Shown here in pieces: positions 1 to 8,478 of a stretch of 12,968 bases of DNA. Numbering within the stretch: the first letter of the stretch is position 1; each line of letters starts with the position of its first letter. Both the position numbers and the translations under genes were made by a program. A model generated the notes under the pieces. It was not told where the DNA came from. It was given only the letters and a program-made list of their open reading frames with translations, and ran no database searches. Origin of the DNA: Gracilaria caudata (lineage: Eukaryota; Rhodophyta; Florideophyceae; Gracilariales; Gracilariaceae); assembly GCA_030374735.1 (NCBI GenBank), contig JASCIV010000747.1, positions 1-12,968 on the forward strand, given 5' to 3'.

Positions 1-1080
1 TGTGGCAGAATGAACCACTCGATGATTCTCACGTCGCTTACGTAGCAGGTCAAGAACAGTTTCAATCGCCCCAACTCGACGAAGCCGTTGTCGTGACCGT
101 GACCCAAAGGATGCAAGGAACGTGCATGCGTTACAAGCATACCATGCAACACGCGCTCCCTCTTCTCCTAGTATGTCATTGGATGTCCTCATCAACGAAG
201 TGACCCTCTCAGAAATGCTTGATTGCAGCATGGCGTCCTCGCAATCACGATCTCGCCATCGTGCGATTGACCGAATGAATACACAGCATTGTACAAGGAA
301 TCGGGGATCGCGATTTCGCAACATAATTGCGGTCAACGCTTTGAGGCCGGAACTCATAATAATGTTCCGCCTCCCGCCGTTGTAAAACGAAAATGCTTGG
401 AGCGCTTCCAAGATGTCCTGCTCCAGTCCATGATCTGTAAACACTTCGGCGGCTCTTGATACAGGATCTAATGCTGCCACTTCTACCAAATACTCGGCAG
501 CCTTTTGATTGTCCAAAGCAATGTGACGAATTGCCTTCAAAGAAGCCTTAGCAAGGTCGACATCTTTAAAGCTGCTGTTGTTCTTCGTGATCGCTCGGTA
601 TACAGCACCTGGACCTCCCAAAGTTGCCACTGCGGAGCGCGAAAGCTCGCTAGAGGCTGCAATAGCGCCAAGGCAATGGCACCCAGCCACTTGAAGAGGA
701 ATGTCCGTCTTGTGATATTCCAAAACTTCAATGACCATAGAGGGGACTCCTACACCACGGACGAGGTGACCGACCTTGTCATCAAAGTGTTTTGACAACG
801 CTGTCATGGAATTGCAAAACACGGTGCATAGCCCTGCATCTTGCTTCCCGAACAAAGAGGCTGCAGATATGTATTCTTCAACGACACCCTCCTCACAAAG
901 GTCAAAGTACAAATTCTCACTCCTGCAAAAAACTTCTAGAAACATGCATCCTGCCTTCACAATCACATGTGAGTTTCTGTTGCTCTGTAGCCTTTCAAGA
1001 ATTGTGGTGTAATCCCCATGATTGTGCGCGTTGTCGATAACGCGAAGCGTTTCATGTTCAGACAGTTGTCTGGCTTCCTC
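1..1080 (-). other. Armadillo/HEAT-like alpha-helical repeat region of the kinase
   Basis: Seen: after a charged segment rich in Lys, Arg and Glu (about 1220-1040), the translation becomes repeated amphipathic helices of roughly 40 residues. ARM-like signatures include LQVAGCHCLGAIAASS followed by a Gly-containing turn (GGPGAV), KASLKAIRHIALDN, and near the edge ARVAWYACNACTFLAS followed by VGAIETVLDLLRKRREN, which fits the usual H2-H3 pattern with a conserved Gly-Ala-Ile. At least four or five units are visible and the array continues beyond position 1. Known: ARM arrays form a superhelix that binds peptides or partner proteins. Inference: a substrate-recruiting or autoinhibitory scaffold fused to the kinase. 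HEAT repeats are the alternative; a profile search would separate them. Confidence 0.6.
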
Positions 1081-3880
1081 TTCTGCTTTTCGTTCTGCGG
1101 CTTCTTTCCGGACCTTAGGGGGCGTCTTGTTAACTCTATCTTCCCTCCGCTGTAGCTCCAAGAACGCCAGCGCGGCATGTTCAATGATATTCTGTAATCT
1201 CTTGGATCGTTTTCGTCGTAAAGTCGCCGTAGATGGATTCGTTACGCCCGAGTCCTCAGTCTTACCCTCATCTAAACCATTGGCGTTACGGTCAACGAGT
1301 TCATGACCTTCCGATTCCACTTTTTGTTCCGTAACGTACTTCATATTACTCGACACTGGGTCCGAATCGTCAATGTTCGACAAGTGAAACGCAGCCTCTG
1401 CAAAATGCTGCGCAATTTGGTCGCGATACTGAATGAAGTCGGTCGTCGGCACAGCATGGAGATCTTCTTGAACGAAGTTGTCGAAAATCTCATCCTCGGC
1501 GGTGGGCGCCTTTTTCTTGTGTTCAGTCATGTTTGTCTTCAGAACAGGTGAGATTATGGTCTGAACTTGATTGTTTTCAGGTTGGATCGCGACTGCGGAA
1601 TCTACTGCAGCAAACATGGCTTGTGTTGTCTGGCCTTGTGTAGTCTGCAAAGATCCCGCTCGAGGGATTTGAGGATCCTCAAACTGGCGGTCAGCGGCGT
1701 TGGAGGCGTCAAGACCATTTGCACGTTTCGTCTCAAGTGAACTCACTGGACTAACGCGCGGGTTGCCATCGACGTAGTCCATTGTATCGCCGGAATTCCC
1801 AGGAACAAGATTTCCCTCTCCTTCGTCGTCGAGGCTACCACTGTCTGCGGTGCTCTCAAGTGCCGCATCACTAAGGTCCACCGAACCTTCATAGATGGCC
1901 ACAGCCGTCGACTTACTGGAGCGCTTCGACAGCGAATGTATCATACCCGAAATCCTTGCCACATTGCTGTCGCTCTCCAACACAGGATTAGTAATGTCAC
2001 TGACTGGCCGTAGGCCGTCGCGAGTATCTAAGGTAAACGAGGCCTCAACCAACTTTCGAAACAGCTCATCAGCTGTTGGTCTGTCGAGGGGACGTTGTGC
2101 CCAACATGATTCCACGAGGTCGCGAAGAGCTTTCGGTAGCTCCCTAAAGAAATCATCATCTGTTTCTTTTGGCCATTCTGGCCGTGCCCCTCTCATAAGC
2201 ATCGCATATACATCAAACATTTGATGTCTTCTCCACGGGGTCCTAAGAGTAAGCGTCTCGTAGAGCACCATACCATACGATAAAATATCACTTGCCTTGG
2301 CGATATCTTCCTTGTTGCGCTCCACTCCAGCTAAAGCTTCAGGAGCCATATAGTTGAATATTCCTGCTGGTTCTCCAGACCCAGCAACAGTGGTTTCTGA
2401 AAGAAGCGACTGGCCAACACTCCTCGACAAGCCAAAGTCGGAAATTTGACCCTGCGCTAGAGGCGGAAGCGTACCGTCTGCTTCAAGTGGCGCTGAAAGA
2501 AGAATATTGTCCAGTTTCGCATCACCCCAAGTGAAGTCTGCAGAATGAAGTGCTTGCAGCCCGCCACATTTCTGCAAGGCTATTCTAAATAATGTTGAAG
2601 GATCCAATGGAGTGCTGAAAGACGCAGAAGCTTCAAAGTCTCCCCAAGACTCCCACCTCTCATAAGAGCTGTGACGATCAGTGCCGAACTTTCGTCGTCG
2701 CTGACAGTGACACCAAGGAATTGCACAATGCCTGGATGACTTACAGGTTCATATCTACGAATCTCGCGGGAAAATTGACGCATTGCTTCTCTCTGGCGAT
2801 CCTGCGGATTCGCATCATTCTTCATGGTGGAAGAAACCTCTGGCATGCGAAGAGGCCTGACGGCGACCAGCTCGCCATGGTAACATCCGACATACACTGA
2901 GCCAAAAGTGCCTATTCCAATTCGCTTTTCAGGGTCATCAAAGTCAACCTGCAGATGAGCAGGATCAATCACAGGATCATCCTACAGAGCTTTGTATCAC
3001 GGTCTGCGTCAGGGGGTTTTGTTCATCGCCAAATGTTCCCCATGACTTCACAGATTCAATTCTGATGTTCTCTCCCGGCAGCGGTTGGCGCCCTTCACTC
3101 TGAGCTGAAGGGGCAACCTCGTCAGGAGTCCCCAATGCTTGCGCCTTACAATGCGTCGTTGGACTGGTTGGGGTTAGCGAGAACTCTGGAAACGCCGGGG
3201 CGTTTGCAGGTTGTTCTAGTATTGAAGCGGAGGCGTTTTGGGGTGCTTGCTTTGAAGAATGAGGTAAGGCAGTAGGCCTCGGTATCTTTGGGAGATGGGG
3301 AGGAGAGTGAGAACGCTGTCGTTGAGGGTTTTTGGGCGGCGAAATTCGGTGAGGTAATTCTGGAAGGTTGGGAGGGGACGGTAGATGACTGGCATCTGAT
3401 GACTGTGAAGATGAGGTGTGCTCTTGAGATTTACGAAAAAGCGGTGCGTACGGTCGCGGTTGGTTGGCAGGAGACGGAGATTGGGAGGAATGTGAGATAG
3501 AGTTACGGTCATTTTGAGATGTAGTGGGAGTGTTTCCGTACTGTGAATTAGCAAAGAAAGGAATTGAATTCTCTGACACTACGGTCTGAATGAAGATGTC
3601 TGGCCGTTGTAGATTAGGACTAGCAGGATGAGCAGCAAAGAAGGGGACAGCGCTTGCATCATCGACTGCCGGTTGAGTGTGGTTGGCGAGCGGACGCGGA
3701 GACGAGAGGCGACGTAATAAGGGAGGTATAACTCCTCGAAGGTCCGGCAGACTGCTGTCACTTCCGTTCTGAGGCTGTCGGCTCGTCAGACCGCGGAGTG
3801 TCGTGGCGAGAAAACGAAGAGGAGCGGGTTGGCGACGGACGCGCTGGATGCGAATTGTAGCCCCTCGCGGCGTTACTCAT
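1..3880 (-). CDS. TKL-type protein kinase with C-terminal armadillo-like repeats (3' end off the window; frame changes in the 5' third)
   Basis: Seen: ATG at 3880 with A at -3, then a Pro/Ser-rich, probably disordered N-terminus of about 300 residues. The kinase domain (about 2970-2040) has glycine loop GIGTFGSV (from 2918), VAVR at the beta-3 position (Arg codon 2858-2856), FSREI in helix C, MRGGSL hinge, catalytic segment WGDAKLDNILL (D at 2523), DFG (2439-2431), YMAPE (E at 2340), SYGMVLYE and the C-terminal RPTADELF. An acidic/Ser-rich linker and a charged, possibly coiled-coil stretch follow, then ARM-like helices to the edge. From 2640 to 1 there are 880 codons without a stop. Known: TKL kinases phosphorylate Ser/Thr in signalling. 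Inference: a regulatory kinase with a protein-binding ARM scaffold, perhaps catalytically weak. Odd: the reading frame changes near 3760, at 2977-2985 and at 2641-2648; the last two cancel. Sequence errors, true mutations or recoding are all possible. The family call is firm; activity is not. Confidence 0.85.
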
Positions 3881-3984
3881 GTTACAGTGAGAGGAAGCTA
3901 ACGGAGCTTGAGACTGGTATGAGCAGCGTGCCGAAAAAAGGACAGCTCTTCCTACACCACCTTGCCTCTCCCGTATGGAGCTGC

Positions 3985-4259
3985 TACAAAACATAATCAT
4001 AAGCACTTTGGGCCGAAGAGCAAGGCCAGTAGATACGCTCATCATAGAGCTTATCTCTTCCACAAGAGCGTCTTTCAGAACTTGCAGGTCTGGTGCAATC
4101 TTCAATATAAAAAGTGAAGTCCATGGTCCAATATTCCAGATAAATACCTAAACAAGAGCTTCAGAAGAGAATAATGACGTTCGCAGGGGTTGCGTAAGTG
4201 TTCTGAGAGCGCGGACACAGCGGACGAAAATTCAGGCCTGGGGGAGATAGCAATTTAGA
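3985..4259 (-). pseudogene. copia RNase H region, badly decayed, 3' limit of the element
   Basis: Seen: after a TAA near 4257 the same frame gives IAISPRPEFSSAVSALSE, matching the copia segment usually read as LAICTRPDIAFAVSALS, then ERHYSLLKLLFRYLSGILDH. A frameshift near 4125 leads to LQVLKDALVEEISSMMSVST, which resembles the RNase H start (LxGxxDADW...S.RKSTSG) with the DADW core lost. Similarity fades by about 3985 and no EAEY motif or polypurine tract is evident. The same frame continues without a stop into the segment that begins the kinase at 3880. Inference: the element is truncated here, either by deletion or by decay against the host gene. The RNase H half of this call is tentative. 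Confidence 0.55.
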
Positions 4260-5373
4260 GCATTCCACCAATTCCCGTGCGATACTCTGCATGTTCTTTT
4301 CGTGAGAGTATGCGATCACTTTCTCCAGCTGGTAGAAGATTTGCGCCTGAAGGGAGTGGGGACAGTATCGCGTTACATTCTTGCATACCAAACTTGCTGA
4401 GAAGTTGCACGGCGTGGCCTTACTGTGTTACCTTAATCCCTGCAGGTGATCGATGGATGCTCCATCCGGTGAATGATTTGAGTTCTCCGTAGAGTTTCAC
4501 GTTGAATGTCGCCGCCAATCTTTCCTTGAAGTATGTAAGGAGGTTGGCAGAGTTGGCGGCGAAGGCGCAGTCGTAAAAAATTACCGCAATAACGATGAAT
4601 AAGTCGTTCTCACGGTACATTAATACGCGAGAGTCCAAAGCGGACGTTACAAATTTCCATGAGAGTAGAGTTTCTGCGAAGAGAGATCCCCATATACTTT
4701 CAGCTTGCACTGCTCCATACAGGGAGTTCAGCAGTCTGCAAACCTAACCAGGCTTTTCTGGGATGTCAGAGAAATTCGTGGGCTGTTCCATGATAATAGG
4801 AACATCTAACTTTCCACAAAGATAGGCCTTGGAGGTGTCTGTCCCTTCCAGTAACAATTTGTTTGCGGCAGCAAATGCAAGGAGGATACGCAGCGCTTCA
4901 TGGCAGGCGCCTGGAGCGTAAGTATTGAGAGATTCGAAGTCAATGAACGGTTTCTGCTTGTCTCCCCTTAGGCAGCAGCGTGCCTTCTTCAAGAACTTCT
5001 TCCCATCCCCGTCCAGCATCTTCTCCTTGAATACCCAGGTGTAGAACACCGGCTTCATACCGGATTCCCGTGGGATGAATTCCCAAGTGTTGCGACGGAC
5101 CAGTGCTTTCATTTCGCGATCAATGCCTTCGCATCATCCTGGGTCCTTGCAGGCTTCCTTGAATGAATTTGGAACCGATGGATCGTCCAGTGTTTTCTTG
5201 GAGACCCACACCTGTGGATAGTTATGCGTTATTGTTGTGAGCGCTTTGACTAGGTGTTCCTCTATCTCCGTGCTGTAGGGAGGATCTTCGACGGGTTCGG
5301 CTTCGTCAGTTTCCCGTTGGCGAGGGATATCCTCTAATAGAGAAGAAACGTTGGGTACAGGAGAGGAGTTCAC
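4260..5373 (-). pseudogene. copia reverse transcriptase, broken and active site altered
   Basis: Seen in one frame from 5373: an acidic linker, then DREMKALVRRNTWEFI, KARCCLRGDKQKP, LNTYAPGACHEALRILLAFA, GTDTSKAYLCGKLD (first catalytic Asp), MEQP, SLYGAVQAES, and the position of the YVDD box. There the sequence reads VIFYDCAFAANS, so the second Asp is Cys (TGC, near 4570). The thumb region (GELKSFTGWSI, GIKVTQ) and the part up to HAVQLLSKFGMQ follow across a TAA at 4422-4420. Other in-frame stops are TGA near 5136, exactly where a Trp is usual, and TAG near 4746. Known: both Asp of YVDD bind catalytic metal. Inference: dead enzyme. The order and motifs are unmistakably copia. Confidence 0.8.
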
Positions 5374-5379
5374 CGCCTT

Positions 5380-6439
5380 GAAGGCTAAGTTGCAACAGGT
5401 GATGACCAGATTTTTCTCTGGTAAAAGACAGGGAAGAGTATGTTGTCGCTCTGCATGTCCATGAAGTGTGCGAAAATTGATCTAGGGAGAAACTTCTTGT
5501 TCGGAACAAATTCGGACCGTTATAAGAAAGCGTAGCCAGGCTGACCAAAGTTAGGAAATATGTGAGAAGTCAATTTCGGTTGTTGGGTCCCATTCAAGCA
5601 TCGGGATCCCTCTCTGGATGCGAGATGAGGGTGCGCGATTGCGAAGCCAGTTCGCCTTATTCATGGCTTCAGCCCAGAAGGAGAATTGCAGCTTGCTCGC
5701 AAATAAGAGTACACGAGTCCTTGTCCAGTGCTCTTGTATGTGTCTCTCAGCTGCGCCATTAGATTCAGAAGCGTAGGCTGGAGAGTGATCAAGAGATATT
5801 CCGTTATTGAAGCAGAAAGTTACCAACTCGGTGCTCTTATGTTCGCCTGCCCCGTCCAGGCTCACATTTTTGAGCTCAGACGAGTGGTTTACCTCAAGTT
5901 CAGAACGGCGCTGGTACCATTCTAAATTCTTAAGGACGCTGGCCCCAGTCTTTTCCATAAAGAGGTAGACGTCCGACTTAGATAAGTAGTCATCTAGGAT
6001 AACCATGGCATAGATAGCGCCAGAGAGAGACGGAGAAATCTTCCCAGAAATGTCCATGTGGATGAGTTCCAATGGGTTGAAGGATGACACAGATCGTGGC
6101 CTGACGATGAGTGATTGCGTTTCATTTTTCCGGTGAGGCACGGCATGCATGTTACGGACTCAAGAATGGAGCGCTGGAGATATGGTACCAAGTACAAGGC
6201 CTTTGATAAGTTCTGATACCTAGATGGGTGTAGATGACCAGTACGTCCATGCCAGTCCAAGGCAAGTTCTCGTTTAGTATTTCCCGCGTTCACTATCATG
6301 ACCTGCTTTTGCTTATCAGTCAGGTCTATAATGAAGAGTCCTTTGTGAATTTCTGTTTCCCAGATTACCTCGGAGGTGCGATTGGGATCCTTGACGAAGC
6401 ATCCATTGAATGGGCGTAAGGATGATGTGAACATAATCG
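5380..6439 (-). pseudogene. copia integrase (zinc finger plus DD35E core), frameshifted
   Basis: Seen: a pre-integrase zinc-binding module with WHGRTGH and TCMPC (His/His and Cys/Cys) in one frame, then a shift at an A-rich stretch near 6150 into the core, open from 6150 to 5551. The core contains HMDISG (D at 6054), VSLDGAGEH (D at about 5856) and SNGAAERH (E at about 5748). There are 35 residues between the second Asp and the Glu, the exact retroviral spacing. After another shift near 5556 the C-terminal part (FGQPGYAFL, KFLPRSIFAHF) matches the usual region downstream of the copia core and runs into a TAA and further stops. Known: integrase inserts element cDNA by strand transfer. Inference: the catalytic triad is intact but no continuous protein can be made. 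Confidence 0.8.
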
Positions 6440-6689
6440 ATAGTTCTGTATCGAGAATACCTACAGAGAGAATGTTGGACTCGAAGGCAGGTGCGTGGTA
6501 GGCTTCCGCGACTGTTCCCTTATTCAGCGGGATTCAGACGTGGCCTTTACCAACAAGTCGAGCGGTGCCAGAAGCAGCTTGAACCGTCTCGAGGTTGATG
6601 CGCTCGTAACGAATGAATGACTTGCGGGAGTGAAAGAAGTGATGCGTTGCACCGGAGTCGATCTGGCCGAGTTCAATTTGGCTTGAGAC
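6440..6689 (-). pseudogene. copia aspartic protease, broken
   Basis: Seen: after a frame change from Gag near 6690 the minus strand reads QIDSGATHHFF, with the catalytic Asp codon at 6659-6657. This is the usual start of a copia retropepsin (DSGA followed by a His-containing turn). About 40 residues later a TGA at 6536-6534 interrupts the frame, after which IPLNKGTV and a segment ending FESNILSVGIL continue in the same frame into the pre-integrase region. Known: this protease works as a dimer to cut the Gag-Pol polyprotein. Inference: the catalytic site survives but the premature TGA makes this copy inactive. CGA to TGA is a simple one-step origin for that stop, though the ancestral codon is not known. 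Confidence 0.75.
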
Positions 6690-7763
6690 AATTGTGCTTT
6701 GCTGCTCCTGTATTTTGCCAAATTGCAGTGAAATCTTGGTGATGGAGGTAGATCATCAGGTCTCTGCACCATGTATGCTCGAGGGTTGGAGTCTAGGTTA
6801 CCGTTTCCATCCCCCCCTGATGCAAAGCCAGAGTTCCAAATGGATTGCCGTTGTCCTCCCTGGTGTTTGTCGGAGTTATATTGAGAGCGATTCGGACCAC
6901 CATTTGAACGGTTACGTTGAGGTTTCGAGGAGTTGCGGGAGTCACTGTTCCCGGTTTCAGACTCCTCACGCTTTCGTTTGTAACAGTCAAGTGCATAATG
7001 ACCACGACGGCCACAATAGTAGTAGTTGTTGTCGTCGCGATCTTTTACAATCGAAGATTTGTTACGTCGATTGCGACGCTTTCGTCCGTTTCGGTTAGCA
7101 TTATTTGCCTGTGGTTTCGTGGTCATGGACAGAGTGGAGGAAGATGTCGGAGTGGTGGGGTTCTTGGGGTTTTTCCTGCGAGCCACTTCAGCTTCAACTG
7201 CTGTGATGATAGAGTCGAAACCGGCGTCCGTGAGACTGGACATCATAGCTAAAGGGGCGAAAGAATTGGGGAGGCTTCGAATTAGCTTGGATACCTTCTC
7301 TTTTTTCAGAGAGTTCTTCATCGAAGGTGGCCAGTTCCCCAACGATTGCCAAGAACTTGGACACGCGCACGTTCCAGTTTTTGTTTTTTTTGTAGACGAG
7401 CGTACCGAAGCGGTAACGAATGTTCCGAACAGCCTGTGTGTTCGAAATGGTGTACACACGCTGGAGTTCATCCCAGAGATCTTTAGCTGTTCTATCGTCA
7501 TCGTCCACAAATATTCTAACGAGGGCGAAAGCCGAATCACCCAGTCATAGTGTTTTGGTGCTCTTCGCGTTGACTAACTTCTCGAACCAAGATCGCATGT
7601 TGCGATTGGTCGCTGTGAACCGCTCGGGGCGAGGGCCCAAGGCTGAGAGAAATGCGTCGTCTCATCTTAAGTAGGCAAGATGACGGCGACGCCACAAGAT
7701 ATAGTCATTAGGGACCTTGAGCTTCGAGTGCTTACCAAGGAGTCCATCTTGTGTGCTTGACAT
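6680..7763 (-). pseudogene. gag: copia Gag (nucleocapsid-containing polyprotein), broken
   Basis: Seen: ATG at 7763 opens MSSTQDGLLGKHSKL and then a copia-Gag-like segment (YILWRRR; later TAKDLWDELQRVY and VRNIRYRF). In-frame TGA codons lie at 7664-7662 and 7547-7545. The frame shifts near 7300, next to a run of six A's on the coding strand, and continues as an Arg/Asn/Ser-rich nucleocapsid to about 6690. The zinc knuckle reads YYYCGRRGHYALDC: the first Cys of the CCHC motif is Tyr. Known: Gag forms the virus-like particle and its knuckle binds element RNA. Inference: non-functional. The ATG was chosen because it sits just below the leader and begins the region similar to copia Gag. Confidence 0.75.
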
Positions 7764-7803
7764 ATTTAAGAAAGGGGCAAGTTGGGTAGAAAGTAGAGAT
7801 CAA

Positions 7804-8061
7804 CCTGCTTAAGCGGGAAAAGGATTCCGCAAATTTCCTGAAAAACTTCGCCCGTCCCCTACGGGTGGAGGGATCCTTCTTGATCTTCAAACATCAAACC
7901 AGTCCCCTACTGGCAGAGGGAGTTAAAACACTTAAGGTGTCCCTAGCCTAACTAAGAGAGCTAGGCGACCGATGTAGAACAGGTCCCCGCGCAAGGCAGC
8001 TAACCTCGCACCACACCGATCAACCTTCGGAGGATATTCCCACCCCCGTCAAGCGGAGGGT
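7804..8061. other. Array of short hairpins in the 5' leader of the copia element
   Basis: Seen: at least six closely spaced hairpins. 7804-7817 is a near-perfect palindrome around TTAA; 7851-7865 and 7899-7913 have 5-bp stems with identical loops CCCCT; 7928-7940 has a 4-bp stem plus a wobble; 7942-7965 has a 6-bp stem; 8042-8061 has a 7-bp stem with one bulged A. Weaker ones lie at 7981-8006 and 8024-8033. Three stems (at 7851, 7899 and 8042) are followed by or contain GAGGG. The region lies between the Gag ATG and the putative LTR, where the RNA leader should be. Inference: a structured leader for packaging, dimerisation or translation control. No coding is apparent. Confidence 0.5.
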
Positions 8062-8065
8062 ACTA

Positions 8066-8478
8066 TGTTCCTAGAAACGAAATTAAGTAGGGAAAATAGG
8101 AGAGTACTTCGTCGTTGTCGTTAGACGAGAAAACGGAGAGCACCAGCGGTAGAGTTATAAAGTTCAAAGAGTACTTTGCGGATACACTCTCTGCAAAAGA
8201 AGGCCCGATCGAGAACCTCCTAGAGCATGCAAAGCCAACAGGATAATTTTAACGGTGCCCGTCGTTCGTTCGTAGCCTCAGAGAAGACGGGGACCCGGAA
8301 ATTACGGGAGAATGACGCAAGTCCCATACGATATGTTCCGCGAGATGAGGCTGTTTAGTTGTGGATAGAGTTGAATTGTGGTGAGACCGCATAATTTCCA
8401 ATGTCGTATGTCGGCCGAAAAAACATATCCTGTGGGAGAAATAGATTGACATTCAACATGATCTCGCGTAAGGTAACA
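8066..8478 (-). repeat. Putative 5' LTR of the copia element
   Basis: Seen: read on the minus strand, a roughly 413-bp non-coding block begins TGTTACC (8478) and ends GGAACA (8066), giving TG...CA ends and short imperfect inverted termini. It lies directly upstream of the hairpin-rich leader. A TATA-like TTTATAAC is present on the minus strand around 8153-8160. Against the call: no second LTR is found, no match to a common tRNA primer-binding site follows the 3' end, and no target duplication is visible. The limits are therefore a guess from end motifs and position only. Confidence 0.3.

Larger units (their letters stand above)
3985..8478 (-). mobile_element. Degenerate Ty1/copia-type LTR retrotransposon (3' LTR not found)
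   Basis: Seen, in minus-strand order: Gag with a damaged zinc knuckle, protease with DSGA, integrase with zinc finger and DD35E, RT, then RNase H. Integrase before RT is the defining order of Ty1/copia. Coding is broken by at least seven stops (including TGA at 7664-7662, 7547-7545, 6536-6534 and near 5136; TAG near 4746; TAA at 4422-4420 and near 4257) and by frameshifts near 7300, 6690, 6150, 5556 and 4125. No copy of the right-hand leader or putative LTR is recognisable near the left end, so the element looks 3'-truncated where it meets the kinase gene. Inference: an old inactive copy. Both outer limits are approximate, because no target-site duplication or LTR pair could be found by eye. 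Confidence 0.85.

Noticed and set aside
122..2224. Plus-strand open frames within 122-2224
   Set aside because: They are shadows of the continuous minus-strand kinase/ARM frame.
2949..2985. A 37-nt GT...AG intron that would also fix the kinase frame
   Set aside because: It is in frame and possible, but it would remove VIDPAHLQV, which looks like the normal lead-in of a TKL kinase domain, and no comparable intron solves the second change at 2640-2650 (only a 26-nt or shorter candidate that would delete GGSL). Indels or recoding fit better; cDNA would decide.
6694..7550. Plus-strand open frames across the gag region (6694-7098, 6917-7252, 7026-7550)
   Set aside because: Antisense shadows of Gag, which has clear homology motifs on the minus strand.
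5130..7664. A variant genetic code with UGA read as Trp
   Set aside because: The kinase gene encodes its conserved Trp residues with TGG and uses no in-frame TGA over 880 codons; TGA in the copia element also falls at non-Trp positions and beside TAA and TAG stops.
7804..8061. CRISPR-like or rRNA/tRNA origin for the hairpin region
   Set aside because: No regular repeat-spacer spacing, no cloverleaf or conserved rRNA words; position fits a retroelement leader.
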